6,006 nucleotides of DNA from an uncultured Gammaproteobacteria bacterium (GTDB taxonomy: Bacteria; Pseudomonadota; Gammaproteobacteria; SZUA-140). Of the stretch, positions 1-4,737 are shown piece by piece. Numbering within the stretch: position 1 is the first letter of the stretch; the number at the start of each line of letters is the position of its first letter. The notes below the pieces were generated by a model, which saw only the letters and a list, made by a program, of their open reading frames with translations, did not search any database and was not told where the DNA came from. The stretch spans positions 1 to 6,006 of the forward strand of contig CALZMY010000293.1 of the NCBI GenBank assembly GCA_945788675.1, in the 5' to 3' direction. The translations under genes and the position numbers were made by a program.

Positions 1-1
1 C

Positions 2-145
2 TGGCGGAGTTGATGGCGGCGTAGTAACGCTATAAAGCCCGTCATTCCGATACGTTGTAAGGCGGAATCCAGTTTGCTCTTTGTCGTAATAGTCGACTGC
101 GTCATCAAGCTCATTTCTTGCAGGTTCAAGAAAGCTGATTTTTAT
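2..145 (-). pseudogene. Remnant of RelE/ParE-family toxin gene
   Basis: Reading leftward from 145, two bases after the antitoxin stop codon, the frame encodes KISFLEPARNELDDAVDYY followed by DKEQTGF. This is the typical N-terminal helix of RelE/ParE-family toxins, with the E..NELDDAVDYY pattern. Family members are about 90-100 residues long, and their mRNA interferase or gyrase-poisoning activity depends on a later beta-sheet. Here the similarity stops after about 27 codons, near position 65, exactly where a short palindromic repeat starts. The frame stays open to the window edge but encodes nothing toxin-like. The codon at the expected start (143-145) is ATA, and I find no ATG, GTG or TTG in this frame from about 177 down to position 1. 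The gene therefore appears dead both by loss of its start and by truncation. The rest could lie outside the window if the repeat was inserted rather than replacing the gene. Confidence 0.7.
38..72. repeat. Short palindromic intergenic repeat at toxin truncation point
   Basis: ATTCCG at 44-49 is the inverted complement of CGGAAT at 63-68, with a 13-nt loop. Extended forms of CGTCATTCCG...CGGAATCCAG are common dispersed hairpin repeats in proteobacteria. It sits where similarity to the toxin ends, so it probably marks the rearrangement that truncated the toxin. A CGGAATCC word also occurs at 459-466, and CGGAATCCGGG at 5724-5734 within another palindrome, but these need not be the same family. 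Confidence 0.45.
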
Positions 146-147
146 CT

Positions 148-357
148 TTAGCGATACTTGGAGAGTACTTCTTCTATTTTTAGCGCTTTAATTTCGCTGC
201 GGTCATAGGCATCGATGCGGGCTTCGACCTCGCCAGACCATTGCTGGTCTATTTCCTTGTCAGGCTTATCGAGGCTTGCCAGTAGGCAATCGGCCAGCTC
301 AGCGCGATTATCTGGTAGTAACATCACCTGTTCAAGTATCTTTTTTGGTACGCTCAT
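148..357 (-). CDS. Type II addiction-module antitoxin, intact
   Basis: This 69-residue protein starts MSVPKKILEQVMLLPDNRAE and continues LADCLLASLDKPDKEIDQQW. It matches the small 'addiction module protein' antitoxin family (Unstable_antitox type), whose members are about 70-75 residues. They have an N-terminal helix ending in LPxxxRAELAxxLLASL and a C-terminal amphipathic tail (here WSGEVEARIDAYDRSEIKALKIEEVLSKYR) that would wrap the cognate RelE/ParE toxin. The ATG at 355-357 fits the family's N-terminus. Upstream there is only a weak ribosome-binding site (an AAAGG about 10 nt away). The toxin gene follows with a 2-nt gap, the usual antitoxin-first order, but it is a remnant, so the antitoxin is an orphan here. 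It might still neutralise a related toxin elsewhere or simply be decaying. A palindrome upstream is a candidate operator. Family assignment is secure; function in this cell is inferred. Confidence 0.85.
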   Translation of the reverse strand: MSVPKKILEQVMLLPDNRAELADCLLASLDKPDKEIDQQWSGEVEARIDAYDRSEIKALKIEEVLSKYR

Positions 358-387
358 TGGAGTTGGCCTTTTGACTCGATTCGGCCG

Positions 388-410
388 ATTATCCCACCTA
401 ATGTCATTAG
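388..410 (-). promoter_or_regulatory. Possible antitoxin promoter with overlapping operator palindrome
   Basis: On the minus strand GATAAT (388-393) could be the -10 box, about 30 nt before the antitoxin ATG. Immediately upstream, 398-410 is a perfect inverted repeat, CTAATG-T-CATTAG (6+1+6), which would sit between -10 and -35. This is where autoregulating toxin-antitoxin complexes usually bind. No good -35 hexamer is visible, so the promoter call is weak; the palindrome is seen directly. Confidence 0.35.
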
Positions 411-471
411 ATCATAGAGGCATTGAGCGGAGAGGGTGCTGAATAAGAGCATTTAGGACGGAATCCATTTC

Positions 472-510
472 AAATCAACAACCACCCGCTCTGCGGCTGG
501 TTGTTGATTT
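472..510. repeat. Strong 12-13 bp hairpin without U-tract
   Basis: AAATCAACAACC (472-483) is perfectly complementary to GGTTGTTGATTT (499-510). The stem extends by A484-T498. After a C-C mismatch it gains a further 4-bp CCGC/GCGG stem (486-489 with 493-496) closing a TCT loop. Neither strand has a T-run on its 3' side, so it is not an ordinary intrinsic terminator. It lies just past the T-tract of the neighbouring terminator. It could protect an mRNA 3' end, block transcription entering the antitoxin, or be a repeat element. Confidence 0.6.
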
Positions 511-512
511 AC

Positions 513-580
513 AAAAAAAACGGGGCGGGTAATATCACAGCATAAGTAAGACATAGCATGTGATTGTTACTCCGCCCCTG
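513..580 (-). terminator. Intrinsic terminator of the FG-GAP repeat gene
   Basis: Reading leftward from the stop codon at 593-595, the transcript forms a long hairpin. CCGCCCC (572-578) pairs with GGGGCGG (522-528), TTAC (567-570) pairs with GTAA (529-532) around a bulged base at 571, and TGTGAT (559-564) pairs with ATCACA (534-539). The stem base is followed directly by eight U residues (513-520 on the minus strand). It begins about 13 nt after the stop codon, so it clearly serves the gene at 593-2080. Confidence 0.88.
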
Positions 581-592
581 TTATTAATCCTC

Positions 593-2080
593 TTATTCGA
601 GATTCTTCACGACCGTAATGGTTACCTGATCGCTACTCACATCACCTTTATCATCTTCTACCGTGACCTCAAATAATAGTGCTTCAGAGCGTCTACCGCG
701 AAGCTTGGGGGCTCTGAAGCTCATACTGCTTGCTGTGTCTCCTGACTGTAATTGAACGTACTTGCCAGAGAGCTGACGCCACGAATAACTCACAATACTG
801 CCATCAGTATCATATGAATTGGCGGCATCAAGCGTGAAGGTTTTCCTCTGTTTAATGGTGGCATCACTACCGGCATCTGCAACGGGTGGGGTATTCACTG
901 CAACCAGGGTGTTGCTCAGCACGACCAGGCCGTTGTTGCTGTCCGCTATCACCACATCCGGTGAGCCATCGCTGTTGATATCACCAACGGCAAGGCCGTG
1001 GGGATTGTAGTGTGACGCATAGGGAATCGTGTAGAGTGACTCGGGGGCAAGCTGGCCATCGGCCTGCTGCAGATAGACACCCATTGAAACCCATCCGCCA
1101 TGCAGTACTACCAGGTCATCTAACCCGTCGAGGTTGACGTCTGCAGCGTGAACCGGTTCTGGGATATCAAGTGACGTATGTGAAATGGCGTCCTCCAGCG
1201 TTCCAGTCGAATTTTGTGAAAAGAGCGCGACATGTGAATTCGGTCGGTTTCCGCCATAGCTGACCGCAATATCATTCAGGCCATCACCATTAAGATCGCC
1301 AATGGTAGTCCCGCGGGTGAGTTCATTGCCGCCGATATCATAGGGAACGACCGGATCAAAACTACCGCTGATATTCTGGGTTAATACTGCGATATTGTCG
1401 TATGCGTATGCCTGACCACTCATGACGATAATATCGTTCAGGCCGTCGTTATTGATATCCCCGAGCTCAAGATCATCGTAACCGCCATGAGGGGCGTAGT
1501 AGGTCTGTGCAAGGTCGAATGTACCGTTGTCCAGTTGCAGATAGACCGCTGCGTCACTGCCGCCCCAGCCGATGCCCGCAATATCGGTTAAGCCATCGTT
1601 GTTGAGGTCGGCGCTTCTAATTTTGGTTGAATAGATGCTCGGGATGGTGGTTGAAAGGTCAAATGTGCCAGCGCTGTTTTGGGTGAAGATTTCGATATAG
1701 GCGCGATCATGTCCGACAGCAACATCCAGTAACGAGTCATTGTTGTAATCACCGATGGCGACTGTTTGAGGGCGCGCAGTATAACTACCCACCGTACTGT
1801 ATTTTATCGGCGCTGATAGCTGACCCTGTTCATCCTGCAGGAAGACAAACAGTTTATAGTCGTTTTCCGGGTCAAAATAAAAGGATGTCGTTAATACCAC
1901 ATCATTTCGACCATCGCCGTTCACATCACCGACATCGACCGCCTCTGGCCACGAGCCGGTGGGCAGCGAGAGATAAGGGTTAAACAGGTCTGTATTTGCC
2001 TGAGCGACTGGCAACAGGCTGCTGATGAGTATCAAGTATGCTGGTATCTTCTTTAGCGCCTGTATTGATTTTTGGGGCAT
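593..2080 (-). CDS. Secreted FG-GAP/VCBS-repeat protein with PKD-like C-terminal domain
   Basis: This 495-residue exported protein has a Sec signal peptide: lysines at 4, 10 and 11, a hydrophobic core at about 13-25, and probable cleavage after AQA (residue 28). The body carries seven Asp-rich calcium-loop repeats of the form DxNxDGxxD: DVNGDGRND 52-60, DYNNDSLLD 111-119, DLNNDGLTD 158-166, DINNDGLND 208-216, DLNGDGLND 262-270, DVNLDGLDD 314-322 and DINSDGSPD 367-375. They are spaced 47-59 residues apart. Seven such repeats typically build an integrin-alpha-like seven-bladed propeller. Residues 398-491 (PPVADAGSD...SYDTDGSIVSYSWRQLSG...VTVEDDKGDVSSDQVTITV) form a PKD-type immunoglobulin-like domain. 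No LPxTG, PEP-CTERM, autotransporter or transmembrane anchor follows, so it is probably periplasmic or released. The second repeat lacks the DG pair and the seventh has DGSPD. The fold is well supported; ligand and role (adhesion, polysaccharide binding) are not evident. It is monocistronic, with a strong ribosome-binding site and its own terminator. Confidence 0.9.
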   Translation of the reverse strand: MPQKSIQALKKIPAYLILISSLLPVAQANTDLFNPYLSLPTGSWPEAVDVGDVNGDGRNDVVLTTSFYFDPENDYKLFVFLQDEQGQLSAPIKYSTVGSYTARPQTVAIGDYNNDSLLDVAVGHDRAYIEIFTQNSAGTFDLSTTIPSIYSTKIRSADLNNDGLTDIAGIGWGGSDAAVYLQLDNGTFDLAQTYYAPHGGYDDLELGDINNDGLNDIIVMSGQAYAYDNIAVLTQNISGSFDPVVPYDIGGNELTRGTTIGDLNGDGLNDIAVSYGGNRPNSHVALFSQNSTGTLEDAISHTSLDIPEPVHAADVNLDGLDDLVVLHGGWVSMGVYLQQADGQLAPESLYTIPYASHYNPHGLAVGDINSDGSPDVVIADSNNGLVVLSNTLVAVNTPPVADAGSDATIKQRKTFTLDAANSYDTDGSIVSYSWRQLSGKYVQLQSGDTASSMSFRAPKLRGRRSEALLFEVTVEDDKGDVSSDQVTITVVKNLE

Positions 2081-2084
2081 TGAG

Positions 2085-2092
2085 TTCTCCTT
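2085..2092 (-). promoter_or_regulatory. Ribosome-binding site of the FG-GAP repeat gene
   Basis: AAGGAGAA on the minus strand lies 4 nt before the ATG at 2078-2080 (about 6 nt from GGAG). It is the strongest Shine-Dalgarno sequence in the window apart from that of rpsF, and it fixes this start, which also gives a complete signal peptide. Confidence 0.85.
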
Positions 2093-2614
2093 ATGGATTA
2101 TCGGTGGCTGTTGTTGCTCACTTTTGTGATGTGATCATTCATATTGCAGGCGTAATGTCGGCAGATATGGTGTTTACATGAAAAAACTGGTAAGAGGAAA
2201 CGAGAGGGGAGATATCAGTAGCAGGTAGCACGTCATTTCGGTGAAGGTGGCAATAGGGTATAGCTCAGGTACCTGAACACAGGTCATTAAGCTAATTCTT
2301 TCATTACAATATAAAAAAGCCACTATGAATTAATGTTAATTTATGGCATGTTTTGTCTGTGCGCGATTATTGAGTTTTAAGCCATGCGGGTTGTCTGTCT
2401 TGCAGGTTGCTTGTGTGGTGAGGGGGTGGTGTCCGCAGGAGCCTCTCAATGAATCTGGACACTGAAAATTGAGGAGCAAAATTCGTTGATTTGAGGCGCT
2501 GGTCGCATGTAATAGTCGACTATTGCAAAGAGCAGCAACGAAAAAGTAGCGGATTTTGAACTCAAGATTCGGGTTCATGATTTGTTTAGAGACTCCCCGT
2601 CATCGAGTGAGGGC
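2093..2614. other. Intergenic region without a supportable gene
   Basis: About 520 nt separate the FG-GAP gene from the RAYT/REP region. The left part must contain the promoter of the FG-GAP gene on the minus strand, but I cannot pick a convincing -35/-10 pair. Two perfect palindromes are visible: TCAGGTACCTGA at 2265-2276 and AATAGTCGACTATT at 2511-2524. There is also an AT-rich inverted repeat AATTAA-TG-TTAATT near 2326-2342. An 80-codon minus-strand frame at 2336-2578 lacks a well-placed ribosome-binding site and shows no domain I recognise, so I do not call it a gene. Confidence 0.6.
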
Positions 2615-2649
2615 GTAGGGCGGGTTAGCAAAGCGTAATCCGCCGCATG
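2615..2649 (+). repeat. Short-form REP element, left side of RAYT unit 1
   Basis: This 35-nt hairpin starts with GTAG, has arms GGCGGGTTA (2619-2627) and TAATCCGCC (2636-2644), and ends GCATG. The GTAG tetranucleotide 5' of the hairpin is the known recognition mark of REPs handled by RAYT enzymes. Against the 65-nt element at 2950-3014 it lacks exactly 30 nt between two AGCG words, and otherwise matches except for one base. Confidence 0.85.
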
Positions 2650-2692
2650 AAAACACAAACAATGGAATGAAAAGTTAAAGGATTAACTGACT

Positions 2693-2882
2693 ATGCCCAA
2701 TTACTGACGCAACCGAATCAAAGGTGGCTGTTACTTCTTTACCGTAAACCTGCTTGTTTGAAAGCAAACCCGACTAAGAGTGGCCTCATTCGACGTTTTA
2801 CACGCTTGTGGAAAAAGAAATCTATCCTTTGAATTGGGGTGCTGTGGATAATACGGCATTGTTGGTGGGTGAACCGGAGTGA
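2693..2882 (+). pseudogene. Internally deleted RAYT transposase remnant (copy 1)
   Basis: The frame starts MPNY, reads UGA at codon 5, continues RNRIKGGCYFFTVNLLV and reads UGA again at codon 23. In copy 2 both these codons are CGA, so each is a C-to-T transition. At about 2776 the sequence jumps to the equivalent of 3489 in copy 2, losing 347 nt (not a multiple of three) with minimal microhomology. The lost part contains the HUH motif and the catalytic tyrosine. The last 105 nt match the 3' end of copy 2 with about eight differences, up to the stop at 2880-2882. It cannot encode an active enzyme. Confidence 0.9.
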
Positions 2883-2883
2883 T

Positions 2884-2918
2884 CATACGGCGGATTACGT
2901 TTCACTAATCCGCCCTAC
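2884..2918 (-). repeat. Short-form REP element, right side of RAYT unit 1
   Basis: GGCGGATTA (2889-2897) pairs with TAATCCGCC (2906-2914), and the element ends CTAC. It is therefore an inverted copy of the 35-nt form at 2615-2649, with GTAG facing outward from the RAYT remnant. It starts just after the remnant's stop codon and lacks the inner hairpin of the long form. Confidence 0.85.
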
Positions 2919-2949
2919 AAAAGCAGTTAACTACCAGCACCGCTAGCAC

Positions 2950-3014
2950 GTAGGGCGGATTAGCAAAGCGCGATGAATCAGCGATTCAAGTTCTTTAGCG
3001 TAATCCGCCGCATG
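2950..3014 (+). repeat. Long-form REP with nested hairpin, left side of RAYT unit 2
   Basis: This 65-nt element begins GTAG. Outer arms GGCGGATTA (2954-2962) and TAATCCGCC (3001-3009) enclose a second small hairpin, GAATC-AGC-GATTC (2975-2987). It differs at only four positions from the reverse complement of 3597-3661. It ends 43 nt before the RAYT start codon, as expected for a REP flanking its transposase gene. Confidence 0.88.
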
Positions 3015-3057
3015 AAAAAACAAAAAATGGAATGCAAAGTTAAAGGATTAACTTATC

Positions 3058-3594
3058 ATGCCCAATTACCGACGAAACCGCATTGAAGGTGGCTGTTATT
3101 TCTTTACCGTAAACCTGCTTGTTCGAAATCAAACCCCACTACTGGTCAATAACATTGACCTGCTACGTGACGTTGTAAAGCGAGTCCGCGCACGATACCC
3201 CTTTCATATTGACGGGTGGGTGATTCTGCCCGATCACATGCATTGCATCTGGACGCTACCCAAAGGGGATATGGATTATTCAAACCGGATACGTCTAATA
3301 AAAGGCATGTTCTCAAAGAGACTCCCAAAAGAAGAGTGGCTATCTCCTGTGCGGCATCTAAAAGGTGAACGCGGTATCTGACAGCGACGTTTCTCGGAAC
3401 ATACCATCTGCGATGACAAAGACTATGCCGCACACATGGATTACCTGCACTACAACCCGGTTAAACATGGCTACGTTGAAAACGTTAAAGAGTGGCCTCA
3501 TTCGACGTTTCATAGGCTTGTGGAGAAAGAAATCTATCCTTTGAATTGGGGTGCTATGGATAATACGGCGTTGTTGGTGGGTGAGCCGGGGTGA
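3058..3594 (+). pseudogene. REP-associated tyrosine transposase (RAYT), interrupted by one in-frame UGA (copy 2)
   Basis: RAYTs are single-strand-specific Y1 HUH endonucleases related to the IS200/IS605 transposases; they cleave and rejoin REP sequences. The first 107 residues (MPNYRRNRIEGGCYFFTVNL...LKGERGI) include the HUH motif as HMH at 60-62 in WVILPDHMHCIWTLP. Codon 108 (3379-3381) is TGA where the family has Trp (GERGIWQRR). The frame continues without any other stop to 3592-3594 as QRRFSEHTICDDKDYAAH, then MDYLHYNPVKHGYV, then EWPHSTFHRLVEKEIYPLNW. The likely catalytic tyrosine is Tyr129 (YLHYN), beyond the UGA, so a terminated product would lack it. A complete product would be 178 residues, normal for the family. 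Residue 113 is Ser where relatives have Trp (FWEH). AAAGGA at 3042-3047 is a usable ribosome-binding site. The simplest reading is a single-base nonsense mutation (TGG to TGA); readthrough is possible but unsupported. Confidence 0.9.
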
Positions 3595-3596
3595 TT

Positions 3597-3661
3597 CATG
3601 CGGCGGATTACCCTAAAGGACTTGAATCACTGATTCATCGCGCTTCGCTAATCCGCCCTAC
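3597..3661 (-). repeat. Long-form REP, right side of RAYT unit 2
   Basis: This is the inverted 65-nt partner of 2950-3014. GGCGGATTA (3602-3610) pairs with TAATCCGCC (3649-3657), with inner hairpin GAATC-ACT-GATTC (3624-3636) and terminal CTAC. It begins 2 nt after the RAYT stop codon. Its reverse complement is nearly identical to the solitary element at 4478-4542 (62 of 65 positions). Confidence 0.88.
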
Positions 3662-3682
3662 AAAAGCAGTTAACTACCCGCA

Positions 3683-3712
3683 CTGCCAGCAAATCCCACG
3701 TTCCGGTATAAT
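3683..3712 (+). promoter_or_regulatory. Probable sigma-70 promoter of ung
   Basis: A perfect -10 box TATAAT lies at 3707-3712, 38 nt before the ung ATG. A partial -35, CTGCCA (3683-3688, four of six matches to TTGACA), lies 18 nt upstream and falls inside the tail of the RAYT unit. The -10 is convincing and the -35 tentative. The ung start codon itself has only a weak Shine-Dalgarno sequence. Confidence 0.6.
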
Positions 3713-3750
3713 CCCACCAAACTAATAAGCAAAAACAGTTAAGCGATAGC

Positions 3751-4452
3751 ATGCTCGATAAAATCACCCACCAACTAGACCCCGCATGGCAAGCCCATTT
3801 CGAACACGAGTTCGCGCAGGACTACATGCTCAAACTGCAAGCGTTCCTGAACGCCGAAGAGCAAAACGGCCAGTTGATCTACCCACCCAATGACCAGTGG
3901 TTTAACGCCTTTCGCTATACCCCCTTTAATCAAATCAAAGTGGTGATTGTTGGGCAGGACCCTTACCACGGCGAAGGACAGGCACATGGCCTCAGTTTTA
4001 GCGTGCCGGATGGTATCAAGATTCCACCATCGCTGCGTAACATCTACAAAGAACTCAATCGTGACCTCGGCATGAAGATCCCAGCTTCGGGTAATCTTGA
4101 GGCCTGGGCTAAACAAGGTGTGTTGTTACTAAACGCCTCTTTGACAGTACGTGCCGGGGAAGCCAACAGCCATAGCAAACAGGGGTGGCTAACATTTACC
4201 AACGCCGCGATTCAACATATCAACGAACACAAAACAGGCGTGGTGTTTCTGGCGTGGGGCCGCTTTGCCCATGATGTCTGTTCGGTGGTGGATACGACTA
4301 AACACTGCGTGATCAAAACCTCTCATCCAAGTCCGCTGGGCGCGAGTAAAACCGGCAAAGACTTTAGCGCGTTTCTAGGATCGGGTTGTTTCTCACAGGC
4401 GAATGATTATTTACAACAGCAGGGTAAAGCGCCGATAGACTGGGGGTTGTAG
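3751..4452 (+). CDS. ung: Uracil-DNA glycosylase, family 1
   Basis: This enzyme removes uracil from DNA by hydrolysing the N-glycosidic bond, the first step of base excision repair after cytosine deamination or dUTP misincorporation. It is 233 residues, close to the usual length of about 225-230. All the diagnostic motifs are present: water-activating GQDPYH at 68-73 with catalytic Asp70, Phe83 in GLSFSV that stacks on uracil, Asn128 in LLLNAS that reads the base, and HPSPL at 192-196 with His192 followed by the DNA-intercalating leucine. Two local departures are LLLNASLTV, where LLLNxxLTV with Thr-Val is commoner, and GASKTGKDF after HPSPL, where many relatives have a YRGF-type stretch. Neither affects a catalytic residue. 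The N-terminus (WQAHFEHEFAQDYM) aligns with the family, supporting the ATG at 3751. It sits alone between REP elements with its own promoter. Confidence 0.97.
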   Translation: MLDKITHQLDPAWQAHFEHEFAQDYMLKLQAFLNAEEQNGQLIYPPNDQWFNAFRYTPFNQIKVVIVGQDPYHGEGQAHGLSFSVPDGIKIPPSLRNIYKELNRDLGMKIPASGNLEAWAKQGVLLLNASLTVRAGEANSHSKQGWLTFTNAAIQHINEHKTGVVFLAWGRFAHDVCSVVDTTKHCVIKTSHPSPLGASKTGKDFSAFLGSGCFSQANDYLQQQGKAPIDWGL

Positions 4453-4477
4453 AAATACGCGGCTATTGCTCAGGACC

Positions 4478-4542
4478 GTAAGGCGGATTAACGAAGTGCG
4501 ATGAATCAGTGATTCAAGTCCTTTAGGGTAATCCGCCGCATG
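4478..4542 (+). repeat. Long-form REP downstream of ung
   Basis: This 65-nt element has outer arms GGCGGATTA (4482-4490) and TAATCCGCC (4529-4537) and inner hairpin GAATC-AGT-GATTC (4503-4515). It matches the reverse complement of 3597-3661 at 62 of 65 positions. Its 5' tetranucleotide is GTAA instead of GTAG, which may impair RAYT recognition. Lying 25 nt after the ung stop, it could stabilise or attenuate the ung mRNA 3' end. Confidence 0.85.
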
Positions 4543-4579
4543 TTTATTGGCAGTAAGAAAATGAATCGCTACCGCGATG

Positions 4580-4622
4580 CTCGGCGGGTTACGAAATAAA
4601 AGGCATTTCTAACCCACCCTAC
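4580..4622 (-). repeat. Variant REP in inverted orientation, pairs with 4478-4542
   Basis: GGCGGGTTA (4583-4591) and TAACCCACC (4610-4618) pair with one mismatch, and the element ends CTAC. The interior also contains a small inverted repeat, GAAAT/ATTTC, but its sequence is unrelated to the inner hairpin of the long form. Together with 4478-4542 it forms a GTAG-outward inverted pair separated by 37 nt, that is, a BIME-like composite without a RAYT gene. Confidence 0.7.
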
Positions 4623-4687
4623 ATTTAATATCTGCTCCTGTTCGTAAGCTAACGCTCTAACCAGATTAAATAACTCCCACATTAAGC

Positions 4688-4693
4688 TATAAT
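4688..4693 (+). promoter_or_regulatory. Probable -10 box of the dusC promoter
   Basis: TATAAT lies 44 nt before the GTG start codon. No good -35 is visible at the right distance (TTAAAT at 4666-4671 is the closest). The surrounding sequence TCCCACATTAAGCTATAATCC closely resembles that around the ung -10 box. Confidence 0.55.
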
Positions 4694-4737
4694 CCTCTCA
4701 TTCTGAAACAACCGAACCAGATCCAAACCTAAATCAA

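Larger units (their letters stand above)
2615..3691 (+). mobile_element. Tandem duplication of a REP-RAYT-REP unit
   Basis: Two head-to-tail units share the same order: REP (GTAG outward), about 43 nt with a ribosome-binding site, RAYT gene, inverted REP (CTAC outward), and a 30-nt tail beginning AAAAGCAGTTAACTACC. Unit 1 is 2615-2949 (335 nt) and unit 2 is 2950-3691 (742 nt). The difference is fully explained by a 347-nt deletion inside the first RAYT plus 30 nt missing from each of its REPs. Where both copies are present they are roughly 90% identical, so the duplication is not recent. Unit 2 ends within the ung upstream region, so the tail either belongs to the mobile unit or is duplicated host sequence. 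Confidence 0.8.

Noticed and set aside
1..24. A possible plus-strand gene tail ending LAELMAA followed by TAG and TAA.
   Set aside because: Only seven codons are visible at the window edge; the double stop is suggestive but not enough to call a gene.
2125..2140. TGTGATGTGATCATTC upstream of the FG-GAP gene as a CRP-type site.
   Set aside because: Only one half-site matches TGTGA in either register; the TCACA partner at the required spacing is missing.
2336..2578. An 80-codon minus-strand open frame in the gap left of the RAYT units.
   Set aside because: No well-placed ribosome-binding site, no signal or domain I recognise, unusual composition rich in Asn, Cys and His, and located in AT-rich, palindrome-bearing intergenic DNA.
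3379..3381. Selenocysteine insertion at the UGA in the RAYT gene.
   Set aside because: Relatives have Trp here, not Cys or Sec, and I see no convincing SECIS-like stem directly downstream; a nonsense mutation is simpler.
3146..3433. Open frames opposite the RAYT, ung and dusC genes.
   Set aside because: They are antisense or out-of-frame shadows of well-supported genes, with no motifs of their own.
2615..4622. The repeated GGCGGATTA palindromes as a CRISPR array.
   Set aside because: Spacing is irregular, orientation alternates, and they flank RAYT genes, all typical of REP/BIME elements.
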